64,000 nt of DNA from Hyphomonas sp. (GTDB taxonomy: Bacteria > Pseudomonadota > Alphaproteobacteria > Caulobacterales > Hyphomonadaceae). The notes under the pieces were generated by a model that was not told the DNA's origin, ran no database searches, and saw only the letters and a list, made by a program, of their open reading frames with translations. Location of the stretch: the NCBI RefSeq assembly GCF_017792385.1, contig NZ_CP051230.1, positions 1,364,001-1,428,000 of the forward strand. The letters run 5' to 3'. The translations under genes and the position numbers were made by a program. Shown here one piece after another: positions 48,430 to 56,903 of the stretch (position 1 is its first letter; every line of letters starts with the position of its first letter).

Positions 48430-49281
48430 TTAATAAGCGGATAACCTTAGTTCATCTTTGCCCGCATCGGTCAGGATGACGATCGAGATACGCCGGTTCT
48501 GTGAAGCCGACGGGTTGTCGGGTGCCAGCGGATCCGTGTCAGCGCGGCCGGACACTTCGCGAAGCCGGGATGGCATCAGGCCCTGGCTCAGCAGAAGCCG
48601 GCGAATGGTGTTGGCGCGGTCTGTCGACAGGTTCCAGTTATCGTAGCCATTGTCCTGCCGGTATTGCAGGCTGTCCGTGTGGCCAACAATTTTCAGGTCA
48701 TTCTGGAACGTGCCCAGCGAACCGGAAATGGAGGTGAGCAACTCCATCAGGAGCGGGGTCGGATTGCTGCTGCCGACGGCGAACAGGGGAGAGCTGTCGG
48801 AGTCGACCACTTCCAGTACCATGCCCTCGGGAGACATCTTGATCATCAGGTGTTCGGACAGGTGTTTGGCATCCTGGCTCAGTTCATCGCGCAGATTGTT
48901 GAGGTTCTCGGCCACTTCCTGTGTGCTGGCATCGGCAGCCCGGCTTTCGGCATTGCCGGGCGTATCCACCGTCACGTTGCGTGTTCCGCCCGTGCCCATT
49001 TTGGCATAGGTTTCCTCGGTGAACATGGACGAGCCGTTCAGGCCATCCGATCCGCCCCCGGATATCCGGCTGACGGGAATCGTGGGATTGAAATAGTCGG
49101 CGATGCCCTTGCGCTGTTCTTCCGTGGTGGCGTTCAGAAGCCACATGAGCAGGAAGAACGCCATCATGGCCGTGACAAAGTCGGCATAGGCAACTTTCCA
49201 GGCCCCGCCATGGTGGCCGTCCCCCTGCACAACCTTCTTGCGCTTGATGATGATCGGTTGTGTCGACGATTGGTCGCCCAT
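48430..49281 (-). CDS. motB: flagellar stator protein MotB
   Basis: 283 residues. One transmembrane helix with the proton-conducting Asp34 in WKVAYADFVTAMMAFFLLMWLLN, a plug segment (KGIADYFNPT), a long linker and a C-terminal OmpA peptidoglycan-binding domain (LKIVGHTDS; NWNLSTDRANTIRRLL; ASQNRRISIVIL). It is divergent from the fliM-motA unit, so motA and motB, normally adjacent, are on opposite strands with fliM between them. Confidence 0.94.
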   Translation of the reverse strand: MGDQSSTQPIIIKRKKVVQGDGHHGGAWKVAYADFVTAMMAFFLLMWLLNATTEEQRKGIADYFNPTIPVSRISGGGSDGLNGSSMFTEETYAKMGTGGTRNVTVDTPGNAESRAADASTQEVAENLNNLRDELSQDAKHLSEHLMIKMSPEGMVLEVVDSDSSPLFAVGSSNPTPLLMELLTSISGSLGTFQNDLKIVGHTDSLQYRQDNGYDNWNLSTDRANTIRRLLLSQGLMPSRLREVSGRADTDPLAPDNPSASQNRRISIVILTDAGKDELRLSAY

Positions 49282-49440
49282 GGAAAGCCTGCCCCGGAGT
49301 TCGTGAGCCTGTGTCCTAACAGACCATACTCAATTCAAGGCTAATCCCGGTTCCCGTTTTGCGGCGGTGTCAGTAACCATTCAGCAACCAAATTACTGAA
49401 TTCCTACCAGACGGAACTGGATTCTATATGTGGGCGTATC

Positions 49441-50370
49441 GTGTCTTCTGTGCTGCGAAAGAAAATCGGGGCAGGGGGAGGGCTTCCTCCTACCGTGCGA
49501 CAGTGTGAGCCTTTCTGGCTGATGCTGGCCGCATCTGTCGGCCAGTGGGCGCACGAAGTCTATGGTGTCGCCAGTGATCCGCACCTCCAGTCACGGAAGG
49601 TCCTGGCCGACAAGGATCTCGAAACCGCATTTGGAGACTCATTCGCTTTTATTCTGCCAGGCCAGTCTGCAGGCGCAATGGCGGCCGTTTCCATCAACGC
49701 GCCGGGCGCCCGGAAATATGCTGCGACACGCCTGCGCCAGGATGTCGCCAGCCTGAAGAATGCACCGGAACTATTCCTTCGGCTGATGTCGGAGCATGCC
49801 GCTCGCGCGCTCTGGAAAAGGGTGTCGCTGGCATTCTCCAAAGATGCCGCGCAGGCGGCGCCGCTCCAGCTCGTCGAGTTCAATGCGACTGCTGACGCAC
49901 TCGAGAATGAAACTGGCTATCTTTGCCTGACATACACGCTTGGCGGAGACGGGGGCGAGGACAGCTGGCTGATAGAAGGGGGTGGAGACGCCCCCGAAGT
50001 ACAGCTTCTGGTGAAGATGCAGGACGTGAAAAGCGCGGTCCGAACCCTGCAGACCAAAGCAGAGAAGACGGTCACGTCCGATTCCGGCGGTCATGATGTG
50101 CTGAGAAAGCGTGTGCGCGATACGGCCGTTGTCCTCGATGCCGTGCTGGACACGCTGCCGATGACCATCGGCGCTTGTTCAAGACTTGAGATCGGGCAGG
50201 TCATTGCCCTGCCTGGCGCGAAAATGGACAGGCTGCACCTCAGCGCAGGCACGGTCAGCGGGTCACTGCCGATCAGCCAGGGGGAATTAGGAGCTTGGAA
50301 AGGGTTCAGGGCGCTGAAACTGCGCACACCCGTTCCGGAAGATGTCATTCGGGAAATTGCGGAAATCTGA
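49441..50370 (+). CDS. fliM: diverged flagellar switch protein FliM
   Basis: 309 residues from GTG 49441. The N-terminus lacks the usual EN motif that binds CheY-P. The middle is poorly conserved. The C-terminal SpoA domain is clear: VLDTLPMTIGACSRLEIGQVIALPG and GTVSGSLPISQGELGAWKGFRALKL (about 235-300). Alphaproteobacterial FliM proteins of this short, diverged kind occur beside motA in rhizobia. It is the only FliM candidate in the window. The pairing with motA downstream supports the call. Confidence 0.75.
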   Translation: MSSVLRKKIGAGGGLPPTVRQCEPFWLMLAASVGQWAHEVYGVASDPHLQSRKVLADKDLETAFGDSFAFILPGQSAGAMAAVSINAPGARKYAATRLRQDVASLKNAPELFLRLMSEHAARALWKRVSLAFSKDAAQAAPLQLVEFNATADALENETGYLCLTYTLGGDGGEDSWLIEGGGDAPEVQLLVKMQDVKSAVRTLQTKAEKTVTSDSGGHDVLRKRVRDTAVVLDAVLDTLPMTIGACSRLEIGQVIALPGAKMDRLHLSAGTVSGSLPISQGELGAWKGFRALKLRTPVPEDVIREIAEI

Positions 50371-50412
50371 ATCAGCCCCGGTATCGGCCGAGGCATGGAA
50401 GGAGCCTTTTAA

Positions 50413-51279
50413 GTGAACGCAATAGCAGGTCTGGTGGTCACAGTCGTCATGGTCTTCGGCGGGTACATCCTCGCTGGAGGGCACATGGATATCATTACCC
50501 ATGCGCTTCCATTCGAGATGATGATGATTGGAGGCGCGGCAACAGGCGCCTTCCTCGCTGCCAATGACATCACGACCATCAAGCACGCTTTCGAAGACAT
50601 CGTCGCGGCCTTCAAGGGGCCGAAATGGAAGAAGGCAGACTATCAGGACCTGCTCTGCCTGATGCACGAATTGCTCAATGTGCTGAAAAAGAACCCAGTC
50701 GACATCGAAGCCCACATCGAAGCCCCGGAAGAATCGGAAATCTTTGCGCGCTACCCGAAGATCCAGAAGGACAAGCGGGCCGTCGAGATGATCTGCGACA
50801 CGATCCGCTCGATGATCATGAACTTTGATAATGTGCATCAGGTCGAAGAGCTTCTGGAGAAGCAGCTGGACAGCCTGCTCGAGGAAAAGCTTCACGGTTC
50901 CCACGCCCTGCAGAATATGGCGGACGCCCTGCCTGCGCTCGGAATCGTCGCGGCCGTTCTGGGCGTGATCAAGACAATGTCCTCCATCGACAAGCCTCCG
51001 GAAATTCTGGGCGGCATGATTGGCGGCGCGCTGGTCGGAACCTTTCTTGGTGTGTTTCTGGCCTACGGGATTGTTGGCCCCTTTGCTGCGCGCGTGAAAC
51101 ATATCCGGGTCGAAGAACACAATTTCTATTCGATGATCGGCGAAGTGCTGGTGTCGAACCTCCACAAGAACCCGGTCAATATCTGTGTTGAGGTTGCGCG
51201 CCGCCATGCGCCAACCCGTGTCCGGCCTTCATTCAACGAGGTCGAGGAAGCCATTCGGGGGTTGAAACAGGTCGCGTGA
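50413..51279 (+). CDS. motA: flagellar stator protein MotA
   Basis: 288 residues from GTG 50413 (GGAAGGAG upstream). Four transmembrane helices: two at the N-terminus (AGLVVTVVMVFGGYILAGG; MMMIGGAATGAFLAAN) and two with DALPALGIVAAVLGVIKTM and VGTFLGVFLAYGIVGPF, carrying the proline residues needed for proton flow. The cytoplasmic loop between helices 2 and 3 contacts FliG. Its stop overlaps the start of the next gene (GTGA). Confidence 0.95.
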   Translation: MNAIAGLVVTVVMVFGGYILAGGHMDIITHALPFEMMMIGGAATGAFLAANDITTIKHAFEDIVAAFKGPKWKKADYQDLLCLMHELLNVLKKNPVDIEAHIEAPEESEIFARYPKIQKDKRAVEMICDTIRSMIMNFDNVHQVEELLEKQLDSLLEEKLHGSHALQNMADALPALGIVAAVLGVIKTMSSIDKPPEILGGMIGGALVGTFLGVFLAYGIVGPFAARVKHIRVEEHNFYSMIGEVLVSNLHKNPVNICVEVARRHAPTRVRPSFNEVEEAIRGLKQVA

Positions 51280-53012
51280 CGCAAGCTCGGCTCCCCTTTC
51301 TCATGGCGCTGGCGCTTGCCGTCAGCGGCGCAGCATATGCGCAGGTACCGTCGGAGGAGGGAGTGGAGGCCAGAGACGCGGATCGGCTTTCCGAGGACTT
51401 CCGGGATTTCGTTGATGATGCCATTGGCGAGGGCCTGCTGACTCCCACCCGGCAGCAGCCGGTTCAGAAGATTCGCGGAAGGCTCGATGCGGAAGAAGCG
51501 GATATTCCGGTTCCATCAATCGATACGGACATCCCGTCGGTTGACGGGTGCGGGGCCGACAGTGCGCTGGACTTGCAGCAGTTTGCACATTTCGAGACAT
51601 ATGAAGACTTTCTGGTCTGGCGCGCGAGCCGTAGTACCGGCGGGGAGGCATTGCCCGCAGACGAGCGCGCACTCGCATTGATCTCAATCGGTCTGTACGC
51701 GGAAGCGCGCCTCGAACTGGCCGAGGAGACGGATCAGACCAGTCGCTTCCTGACCAAGCTGTCCAGCTTTCTCGAGGATGGCCGCGTTGTGGACATTCAG
51801 GCGTTCGAAGATGGTTCCGATTGTGTTGCCGGGGGAGAGGTCTGGACGGCGCTTGCCCGGCTGTCCACCGCGGATGCCGAGGGCGCCGACCGGTTGGACG
51901 ACAATCTCATGGATTTCCGTCGGCTGCCGTTCCGGTTGAAAGTGCGTTCGGCCGCTATCGCGGTTCCGGCGCTCGACCGGATGGAGCGCGTTCTGATCGC
52001 GGAAAAGATCATGGCGGACTTCACCGCGGAAGATGTTCAGCGGTTTCCGCAACTCGGCTTCAGTCGGGCTGTGCTCGACATGCGCGGAGGCAGCGCCCAC
52101 CGTGACCAAGCGCTGCGCAAATTCCTGAACAGCCCGGAACTGGGGCGTGAGGCGGCTGCCGTGCTCGTGCGCCATGGATTCGACGTTGATGCGACGGTCC
52201 GCGAAGACATGGTGGTCGACATGATGGACACCGTCCAGAGCCTGTCGCGCGGCGCAGATGTCCGGGCCAGCCTGAACGCCATGTTGAACGGTCCCGGTAG
52301 TCTAGCCGACTATGAAACGATTGCGCGCCTGTCGGCCTTGCCGGCTCTCCAGGAACAGGAGACGCAGACCTTGCTCGCGTCCCAGCTTGTTGCGCGCCTT
52401 GAGAAGGATTTCGAGGCGGAAGACCGATTGGCCAATGTTGCTGCCATGAGCGCGGCAGTGCTCAATCGCCACTTGTTGAGCAGTGACCCGGACAGGGACA
52501 CAGTGCTGAATTCGGCCACCGACGTTGCCGTGACGCTCGGCCTGTCGAATGTGGCCGAAATCCTTGTCCCCGATGTGCGCCGCGATGCAGAATTGTTGGC
52601 AGACCGGGCCGCGCTTGCCTTTCGGATGTACGATGTTGCCGCGTTGCGCGACATGTCCGGGGTGGCGCAGGATAACCAGCAAGTCATGCGATTGGCCGCC
52701 ATGAGCGCAATCATGACACAGGACACTGCCTGGCTCGACCGGATTGCCGGCAAGGTTGCGCTCGACGCGCAGACCCTCGCGGACCTGATTGAATGCGACG
52801 CAGCATATGGCAACTGGGTTCTGCCGGAAAAAGTCTATGCTGCGGCCGCAAAGGTGACGGACGAGGCCATTCGTCCCCGGATCGATCGTGTTCTGACCCT
52901 GCGCAAGCACAGCTCCACGCCGGCTCCCCGGACCATTGCCCTGAAAGACATTCCAGAAAGCTTGCAGAAGATCAGCGCTCTTCTGGACGAAACCCTCATG
53001 GAGGCGCCCTGA
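51276..53012 (+). CDS. secreted 578-residue protein coupled to motA, function unknown
   Basis: A Sec signal peptide (MTQARLPFLMALALAVSGAAYAQ) is followed by a long, mostly helical, Ala/Leu/Asp-rich periplasmic chain with no recognised domain. Repeated helix pairs of about 35-40 residues suggest an alpha-solenoid (ALALISIGLYAEARLELAEE recalls TPR-like packing). The GTG start overlaps the motA stop and the end overlaps flgF (TGATG), so it is translated in step with stator and rod genes. In rhizobia a periplasmic protein, MotC, of similar placement and roughly 430 residues supports MotB. This could be its counterpart, but sequence similarity cannot be claimed. Confidence 0.7.
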   Translation: MTQARLPFLMALALAVSGAAYAQVPSEEGVEARDADRLSEDFRDFVDDAIGEGLLTPTRQQPVQKIRGRLDAEEADIPVPSIDTDIPSVDGCGADSALDLQQFAHFETYEDFLVWRASRSTGGEALPADERALALISIGLYAEARLELAEETDQTSRFLTKLSSFLEDGRVVDIQAFEDGSDCVAGGEVWTALARLSTADAEGADRLDDNLMDFRRLPFRLKVRSAAIAVPALDRMERVLIAEKIMADFTAEDVQRFPQLGFSRAVLDMRGGSAHRDQALRKFLNSPELGREAAAVLVRHGFDVDATVREDMVVDMMDTVQSLSRGADVRASLNAMLNGPGSLADYETIARLSALPALQEQETQTLLASQLVARLEKDFEAEDRLANVAAMSAAVLNRHLLSSDPDRDTVLNSATDVAVTLGLSNVAEILVPDVRRDAELLADRAALAFRMYDVAALRDMSGVAQDNQQVMRLAAMSAIMTQDTAWLDRIAGKVALDAQTLADLIECDAAYGNWVLPEKVYAAAAKVTDEAIRPRIDRVLTLRKHSSTPAPRTIALKDIPESLQKISALLDETLMEAP

Positions 53013-53725
53013 TGTCGAATGCCATTTATGCGACACTGACCCGTCAGGACGGGTTGCTGCGGGAAATGCAGGTGATTGCGAACAATGTCGCAAACGCCAG
53101 CACGACCGGGTACAAATCCAATCATGCCATCTTTGCCGAACACGTTGCTGCAGCCGGCAACGGGACGGACGGCGTCTCGATGGGCAGTCTTGCAGGCCAC
53201 AATTTCGACTTGTCCCAAGGCGGCATGAAACATACGGGCGGACAGTTTGACCTGGCCATTCATGGCGATGGATTCTTTGTTCTCGATACGCCAGCAGGAG
53301 AGCGTCTGACCCGGGCTGGCGCGTTCCAGTTGTCCGCTGACGGCAACCTTGTGGATGCGTTTGGAAACCAGGTGCAGGGGGCAGGCGGCGGAGCGATTGC
53401 GATCCCGCAGGAAGTCACCCAGGTATCCATAGCGCCGGACGGTACAGTCTCGTCGGGGGAAGAAATCTTTGGTCAGATTGGCATTGTTACGGCTGATGGC
53501 CAGTTGAGCCAGGAAGGCGGGACCATGTTTGCCGCCCCACAAGGCTACCAGCCGGTGGAAGAACCCAATGTGATCCAGGGGACACTCGAGCAGTCAAATG
53601 TGTCGTCCATCCTGGAAGTTTCGCGGTTGATCGAAGTGCAGCGGGCCTATGAGGCCGGCCAGAGTCTCATCGAAAAGGAAGATGAGCGGATCAGCCAGAT
53701 GATCAAGACAATGCGCCAGCTGTAG
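53012..53725 (+). CDS. flgF: flagellar proximal rod protein FlgF
   Basis: 237 residues. The N-terminal rod motif LTRQDGLLREMQVIANNVANASTTGYKSNH, the middle GGQFDLAIHGDGFFVLDTPAGERLTRAGAFQL, and the C-terminal LEQSNVSSILEVSRLIEVQRAYEAGQSLIEKEDERISQMI are typical. ATG 53012 shares a base with the stop of the preceding gene; a long in-frame extension upstream is a shadow of that gene. First of flgF-flgG-flgA-flgH. Confidence 0.93.
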   Translation: MSNAIYATLTRQDGLLREMQVIANNVANASTTGYKSNHAIFAEHVAAAGNGTDGVSMGSLAGHNFDLSQGGMKHTGGQFDLAIHGDGFFVLDTPAGERLTRAGAFQLSADGNLVDAFGNQVQGAGGGAIAIPQEVTQVSIAPDGTVSSGEEIFGQIGIVTADGQLSQEGGTMFAAPQGYQPVEEPNVIQGTLEQSNVSSILEVSRLIEVQRAYEAGQSLIEKEDERISQMIKTMRQL

Positions 53726-53751
53726 AGCCGGATTAATCTGAGGGGAATGAA

Positions 53752-54537
53752 ATGAAGTCATTGCAGATTGCTGCGACAGGGATGGCCGCTCAGCAGCTAC
53801 GCGTTGAGGTTATCTCCAACAATATCGCGAACATGAGTACTGCCGCTTACCGGCCGCGTACGGCAGAATTCTCGGACCTCATGTATCAACAGCACCTGAC
53901 GCCGGGAACGATCACGTCCCAGGTCGGAACTGTGGTTCCTGCCGGCATCCAGCTCGGTACGGGTGTGAAGGCGTCCTCCGTCTCGATGGAGATCACGCAA
54001 GGCGGCCTGCGCCAGACGGGCGCGGAACTGGACCTCGCCATCGACGGCACCGGGTTCTTTGAGATCACACTGCCATCCGGCGAGTCAGCCTACACGCGTG
54101 ACGGCAAGCTCAACCGCAGCGCCGAGGGAGAGATCGTGACCATGGAAGGCTATCCCCTGGCGGACGGTCTGGTCATCCCGGAAGATGCACGCAGCATCGC
54201 AATCAGCCGGGACGGTGAGGTCGTTGCCTATTTCGACGACGAGACTGACGGACAGCCGATCGGTAACATCTCGCTTGTCCGCTTTATCAACGAGAAGGGT
54301 CTGGAGGCAATGGGCGACAACCTGTTCCGCGAGACGGAAGCGTCCGGGCCGCCAAACCAGCTTGTCCCGGGCACAGAAGGGATGGGCCTTATCCAGCAAG
54401 GGTTCCTTGAAGAATCCGGTGTCGATGTTGTTCAGGAAATTTCCGACCTCATCGAAGCTCAGCGTGGCTACGAGCTGAACTCCAAAGTCATCACGGCGGC
54501 AGATGAAATGCTCGCTGCCACAACCCGCGTGAGGTAA
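53752..54537 (+). CDS. flgG: flagellar distal rod protein FlgG
   Basis: 261 residues, the standard length. QIAATGMAAQQLRVEVISNNIANMSTAAYR at the N-terminus, ELDLAIDGTGFFEITLPSGESAYTRDG in the middle, and a C-terminal helix FLEESGVDVVQEISDLIEAQRGYELNSKVITAADEML. It forms the distal rod through the P- and L-rings encoded by flgI and flgH. Confidence 0.96.
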   Translation: MKSLQIAATGMAAQQLRVEVISNNIANMSTAAYRPRTAEFSDLMYQQHLTPGTITSQVGTVVPAGIQLGTGVKASSVSMEITQGGLRQTGAELDLAIDGTGFFEITLPSGESAYTRDGKLNRSAEGEIVTMEGYPLADGLVIPEDARSIAISRDGEVVAYFDDETDGQPIGNISLVRFINEKGLEAMGDNLFRETEASGPPNQLVPGTEGMGLIQQGFLEESGVDVVQEISDLIEAQRGYELNSKVITAADEMLAATTRVR

Positions 54538-54541
54538 CAGA

Positions 54542-54949
54542 ATGGGCCCGTTGATTGCGTTCAGTCTCGGCCTGACCGTCCAGTTGATGGGCGCGTCCTC
54601 GCTGGTGGCAAAAGAGGTGATCCGTGCCGGAGATACGGTGACGGCCGCGAACATTTCCACAGAGGCGGGGGATATGGTCGACGCCGACAACCCTCTCATC
54701 GGACGCGAAGTGCGGCGAACCGTCTATGTCGGTCAGGAACTGACACTGGACGACACGCGGCCTGCGCGACTGGTTCGGCGCAATCAGCTTGTCACGGTGA
54801 AGTTTGTCAGCGGCGCGCTGGAGATCACCACGACCGGTCGAGCCATGGGAGAGGCGACTGCTGGCGAAACTATTTCAATCCTGAACCTCAGCTCGAAGAA
54901 GATCGTGAGTGGCGAGGTTCAGTCAGAAGGATGGGTGCTCGTTCAATGA
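54542..54949 (+). CDS. flgA: P-ring assembly chaperone FlgA (short form)
   Basis: 135 residues: a weak signal sequence (IAFSLGLTVQLMGASSLVA), then a SAF-type domain with VIRAGDTVTAANISTE, IGREVRRTVYVGQELTLDD and the C-terminal FlgA pattern VTVKFVSGALEITTTGRAMGEATAGETISILNLSSKKIVSG. It lacks the extra N-terminal domain of enterobacterial FlgA (about 220), as is usual in this class. It follows flgG by 4 bases and overlaps flgH. Confidence 0.88.
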   Translation: MGPLIAFSLGLTVQLMGASSLVAKEVIRAGDTVTAANISTEAGDMVDADNPLIGREVRRTVYVGQELTLDDTRPARLVRRNQLVTVKFVSGALEITTTGRAMGEATAGETISILNLSSKKIVSGEVQSEGWVLVQ

Positions 54950-55650
54950 AGACGTTCCTGACAATCTCATTTGCTGCGCTGGGCGTCACGGCCTGTGCGT
55001 CCATGCCGGTTGATGCGCCGGTCAATCTCGCCGAGCAGGCACCGGTTCAACCGTTCCAGTTCGAACCCCATGTGGAGCCGGCCCCATCGGAAACTGCCTC
55101 GCTCTGGACGACCGCGCCGAATGCCTTGCTCAGCATGCGCCGGGCAAAGGCCGTGGGGGACCTGCTGACCGTGGTTGTCGAGATGGATGACCGCGCGAGT
55201 CTTCAGAGCTCTCTGTCCCGCAATCGCAACAGCAGCGGTGAGGTCAATGTGGATGCCCTGTTCGGCCTGCCGGAATGGGCCAATGGCGTGCTTCCGGGCG
55301 GAGCGACCCTGTCGCCGGGCGTGGACTACAGCCGCGGATCCGCCCTTGATGGCAGCGGAGCGATGAACCGGGCCGAGACGATTGCGTTCACTTTAGCGGC
55401 GCGGGTGGTCGCCATGGAGCCAAACGGGAATCTTGTAATTCAGGGCTACCAGCAGACACGTGTCAGCAATGAAGTCCGGCTCTTGACGATCAGTGGCGTA
55501 ATCCGTGCGCAGGACATCACCCGTACGAACACAGTCACCTACGAGAAGATCGCGGATGCGCAGATTTCCTACCTAAACAGCGGTGATGCGACGTCGGTCC
55601 CGCAGCGCAGGGCTGGTCAGAAGGCCCTCGACTGGATCGTCCCCTTCTAG
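54946..55650 (+). CDS. flgH: flagellar L-ring lipoprotein FlgH
   Basis: 234 residues. A lipoprotein signal with lipobox VTAC (Cys about 17), then SLWTTAPNALLSMRRAKAVGDLLTVVVEMDDRASL, a Gly/Ser region and the C-terminal FlgH signature VMEPNGNLVIQGYQQTRVSNEVRLLTISGVIR and ISYLNSGDA. ATG 54946 overlaps the flgA stop (ATGA). It forms the outer-membrane ring. Confidence 0.94.
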   Translation: MKTFLTISFAALGVTACASMPVDAPVNLAEQAPVQPFQFEPHVEPAPSETASLWTTAPNALLSMRRAKAVGDLLTVVVEMDDRASLQSSLSRNRNSSGEVNVDALFGLPEWANGVLPGGATLSPGVDYSRGSALDGSGAMNRAETIAFTLAARVVAMEPNGNLVIQGYQQTRVSNEVRLLTISGVIRAQDITRTNTVTYEKIADAQISYLNSGDATSVPQRRAGQKALDWIVPF

Positions 55651-55659
55651 GAAACAGTC

Positions 55660-56187
55660 ATGAAACAGATTATTCCGTCTCTTGTTGCCATACTTGCCAT
55701 CGTTCTCGGAGGAGGGGCGGCTCATTTCCTGAAATCGGGATCTGGCGAGACCAGTCATGCGGCGGCGGAAAAATCTGATTCCCATGGCGAGGCGAAGCCG
55801 GAAAAAAAGAAGAAGGAAAAGGCGCACGGGAAGACCGACAAGCATGGCAGCGGCGATGCCGAGGACGTGACCTATTACAAATTCTCGCGGGAGTTCGTCG
55901 TTCCGATGATCGAGGACGACCGGGTGCAGAGCCTGGTTATTCTCAACCTGAATCTGGAAGTGGATACGGCAATCTCCTCGGAACTGTTCTCGAAGGAGCC
56001 AGTGCTGCGGGACAATATCATGACCACGCTCGTGAAACTCAGCAGCGGCGGCCGCACACTGAATTCGATTACCGATGTCGAAAACTACGAGACTCTGCGA
56101 TCGATGATCCTTGCGAATCTGCAGAATGAGGTGCCGGAAGGTATCCGGAACGTCCTCATACTCGACATGGCCAGACAGGACCTCTAG
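55660..56187 (+). CDS. FliL-like flagellar membrane protein (second copy)
   Basis: 175 residues: an N-terminal transmembrane helix (IPSLVAILAIVLGGGAAHFL), a very Lys/His/Glu-rich linker (about 30-70, with a KKKKEK run), then a FliL-type periplasmic domain (EFVVPMIEDDRVQSLVILNLNLEVD; TTLVKLSSGG; NLQNEVPEGIRNVLILDMARQDL). The sequence is quite unlike fliL at 38518. It is the last gene of the flgF-flgH run, so it may work at the L-ring/rod rather than the stator, or be a stator accessory. It converges with flgD. Confidence 0.75.
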   Translation: MKQIIPSLVAILAIVLGGGAAHFLKSGSGETSHAAAEKSDSHGEAKPEKKKKEKAHGKTDKHGSGDAEDVTYYKFSREFVVPMIEDDRVQSLVILNLNLEVDTAISSELFSKEPVLRDNIMTTLVKLSSGGRTLNSITDVENYETLRSMILANLQNEVPEGIRNVLILDMARQDL

Positions 56188-56226
56188 AGGGCGCCTGACG
56201 TTCTAAAATTGCCAGAAATGTTGAGC

Positions 56227-56892
56227 CTATGATGCGTCATACTTGCTGACGCTGTAGAGGTCAGCCGTGAGATGGGACGAGGTGCCAAACCGCAGCACGC
56301 CGTCCTCGCTGGCCACATCGGTGATCGTCGTAATGATCTGCGGTGCGCCCAGCCCGATATATTCTGTCCCCCGATAGAAATCGATGTTGAACTCGAAGAC
56401 GGTATCGGTGGAGGCGGCTTCGCCGGAGTTTGTCTGGCCGTTCCAGGTATGGACGGCGCTTTCGAGATCGAGTTCTTCGGTCCAGACAATTTCTCCCTCA
56501 GGGTCCCGCACTGTAAGATAGGCGTGGTCCGCATCTGTGGGCGTATTGGTAAGGTATTGCACCTCGGATCCGGAATAGGGGACCCAGGACGACTCAACTG
56601 TCACCGTCTCGCCCAGCCACTCACTGGCGAACATGGTGTGCAGATCGCCGATCAGGGAGGCGATGCTGCCCAGGCTGGAATTCGTATTCACCTGTTGCTC
56701 CAGCGAGGAGAAAGTTGCGAGCTGTTCCACGAATTGAGTGGAATCCATCGGCGCAAGCGGGTCCTGATTCTTTACCTGAGCGGTCAGCAACTGGATGAAA
56801 TTGTTGAACTCTTCTCCGAATTGCTGAGTAGCAGCCGATGATGCGGCTTGCGTGGTGCTTTGCGCTGCGGTGGCGGAGGTGACAGTGCTCAT
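56227..56892 (-). CDS. flgD: flagellar hook cap protein FlgD
   Basis: 221 residues. The N-terminal FlgD signature FNNFIQLLTAQVKNQDPLAPMDSTQFVEQLATFSSLEQQVNTN (about 29-71) is followed by a FLIK/tudor-like beta domain with the HTWNGQTNSGEAASTDTVFEF repeat. It scaffolds hook polymerisation. It lies just downstream of the fliK-like gene. Confidence 0.93.
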   Translation of the reverse strand: MSTVTSATAAQSTTQAASSAATQQFGEEFNNFIQLLTAQVKNQDPLAPMDSTQFVEQLATFSSLEQQVNTNSSLGSIASLIGDLHTMFASEWLGETVTVESSWVPYSGSEVQYLTNTPTDADHAYLTVRDPEGEIVWTEELDLESAVHTWNGQTNSGEAASTDTVFEFNIDFYRGTEYIGLGAPQIITTITDVASEDGVLRFGTSSHLTADLYSVSKYDAS

Positions 56893-56903
56893 GAAGCGGG
56901 CTC

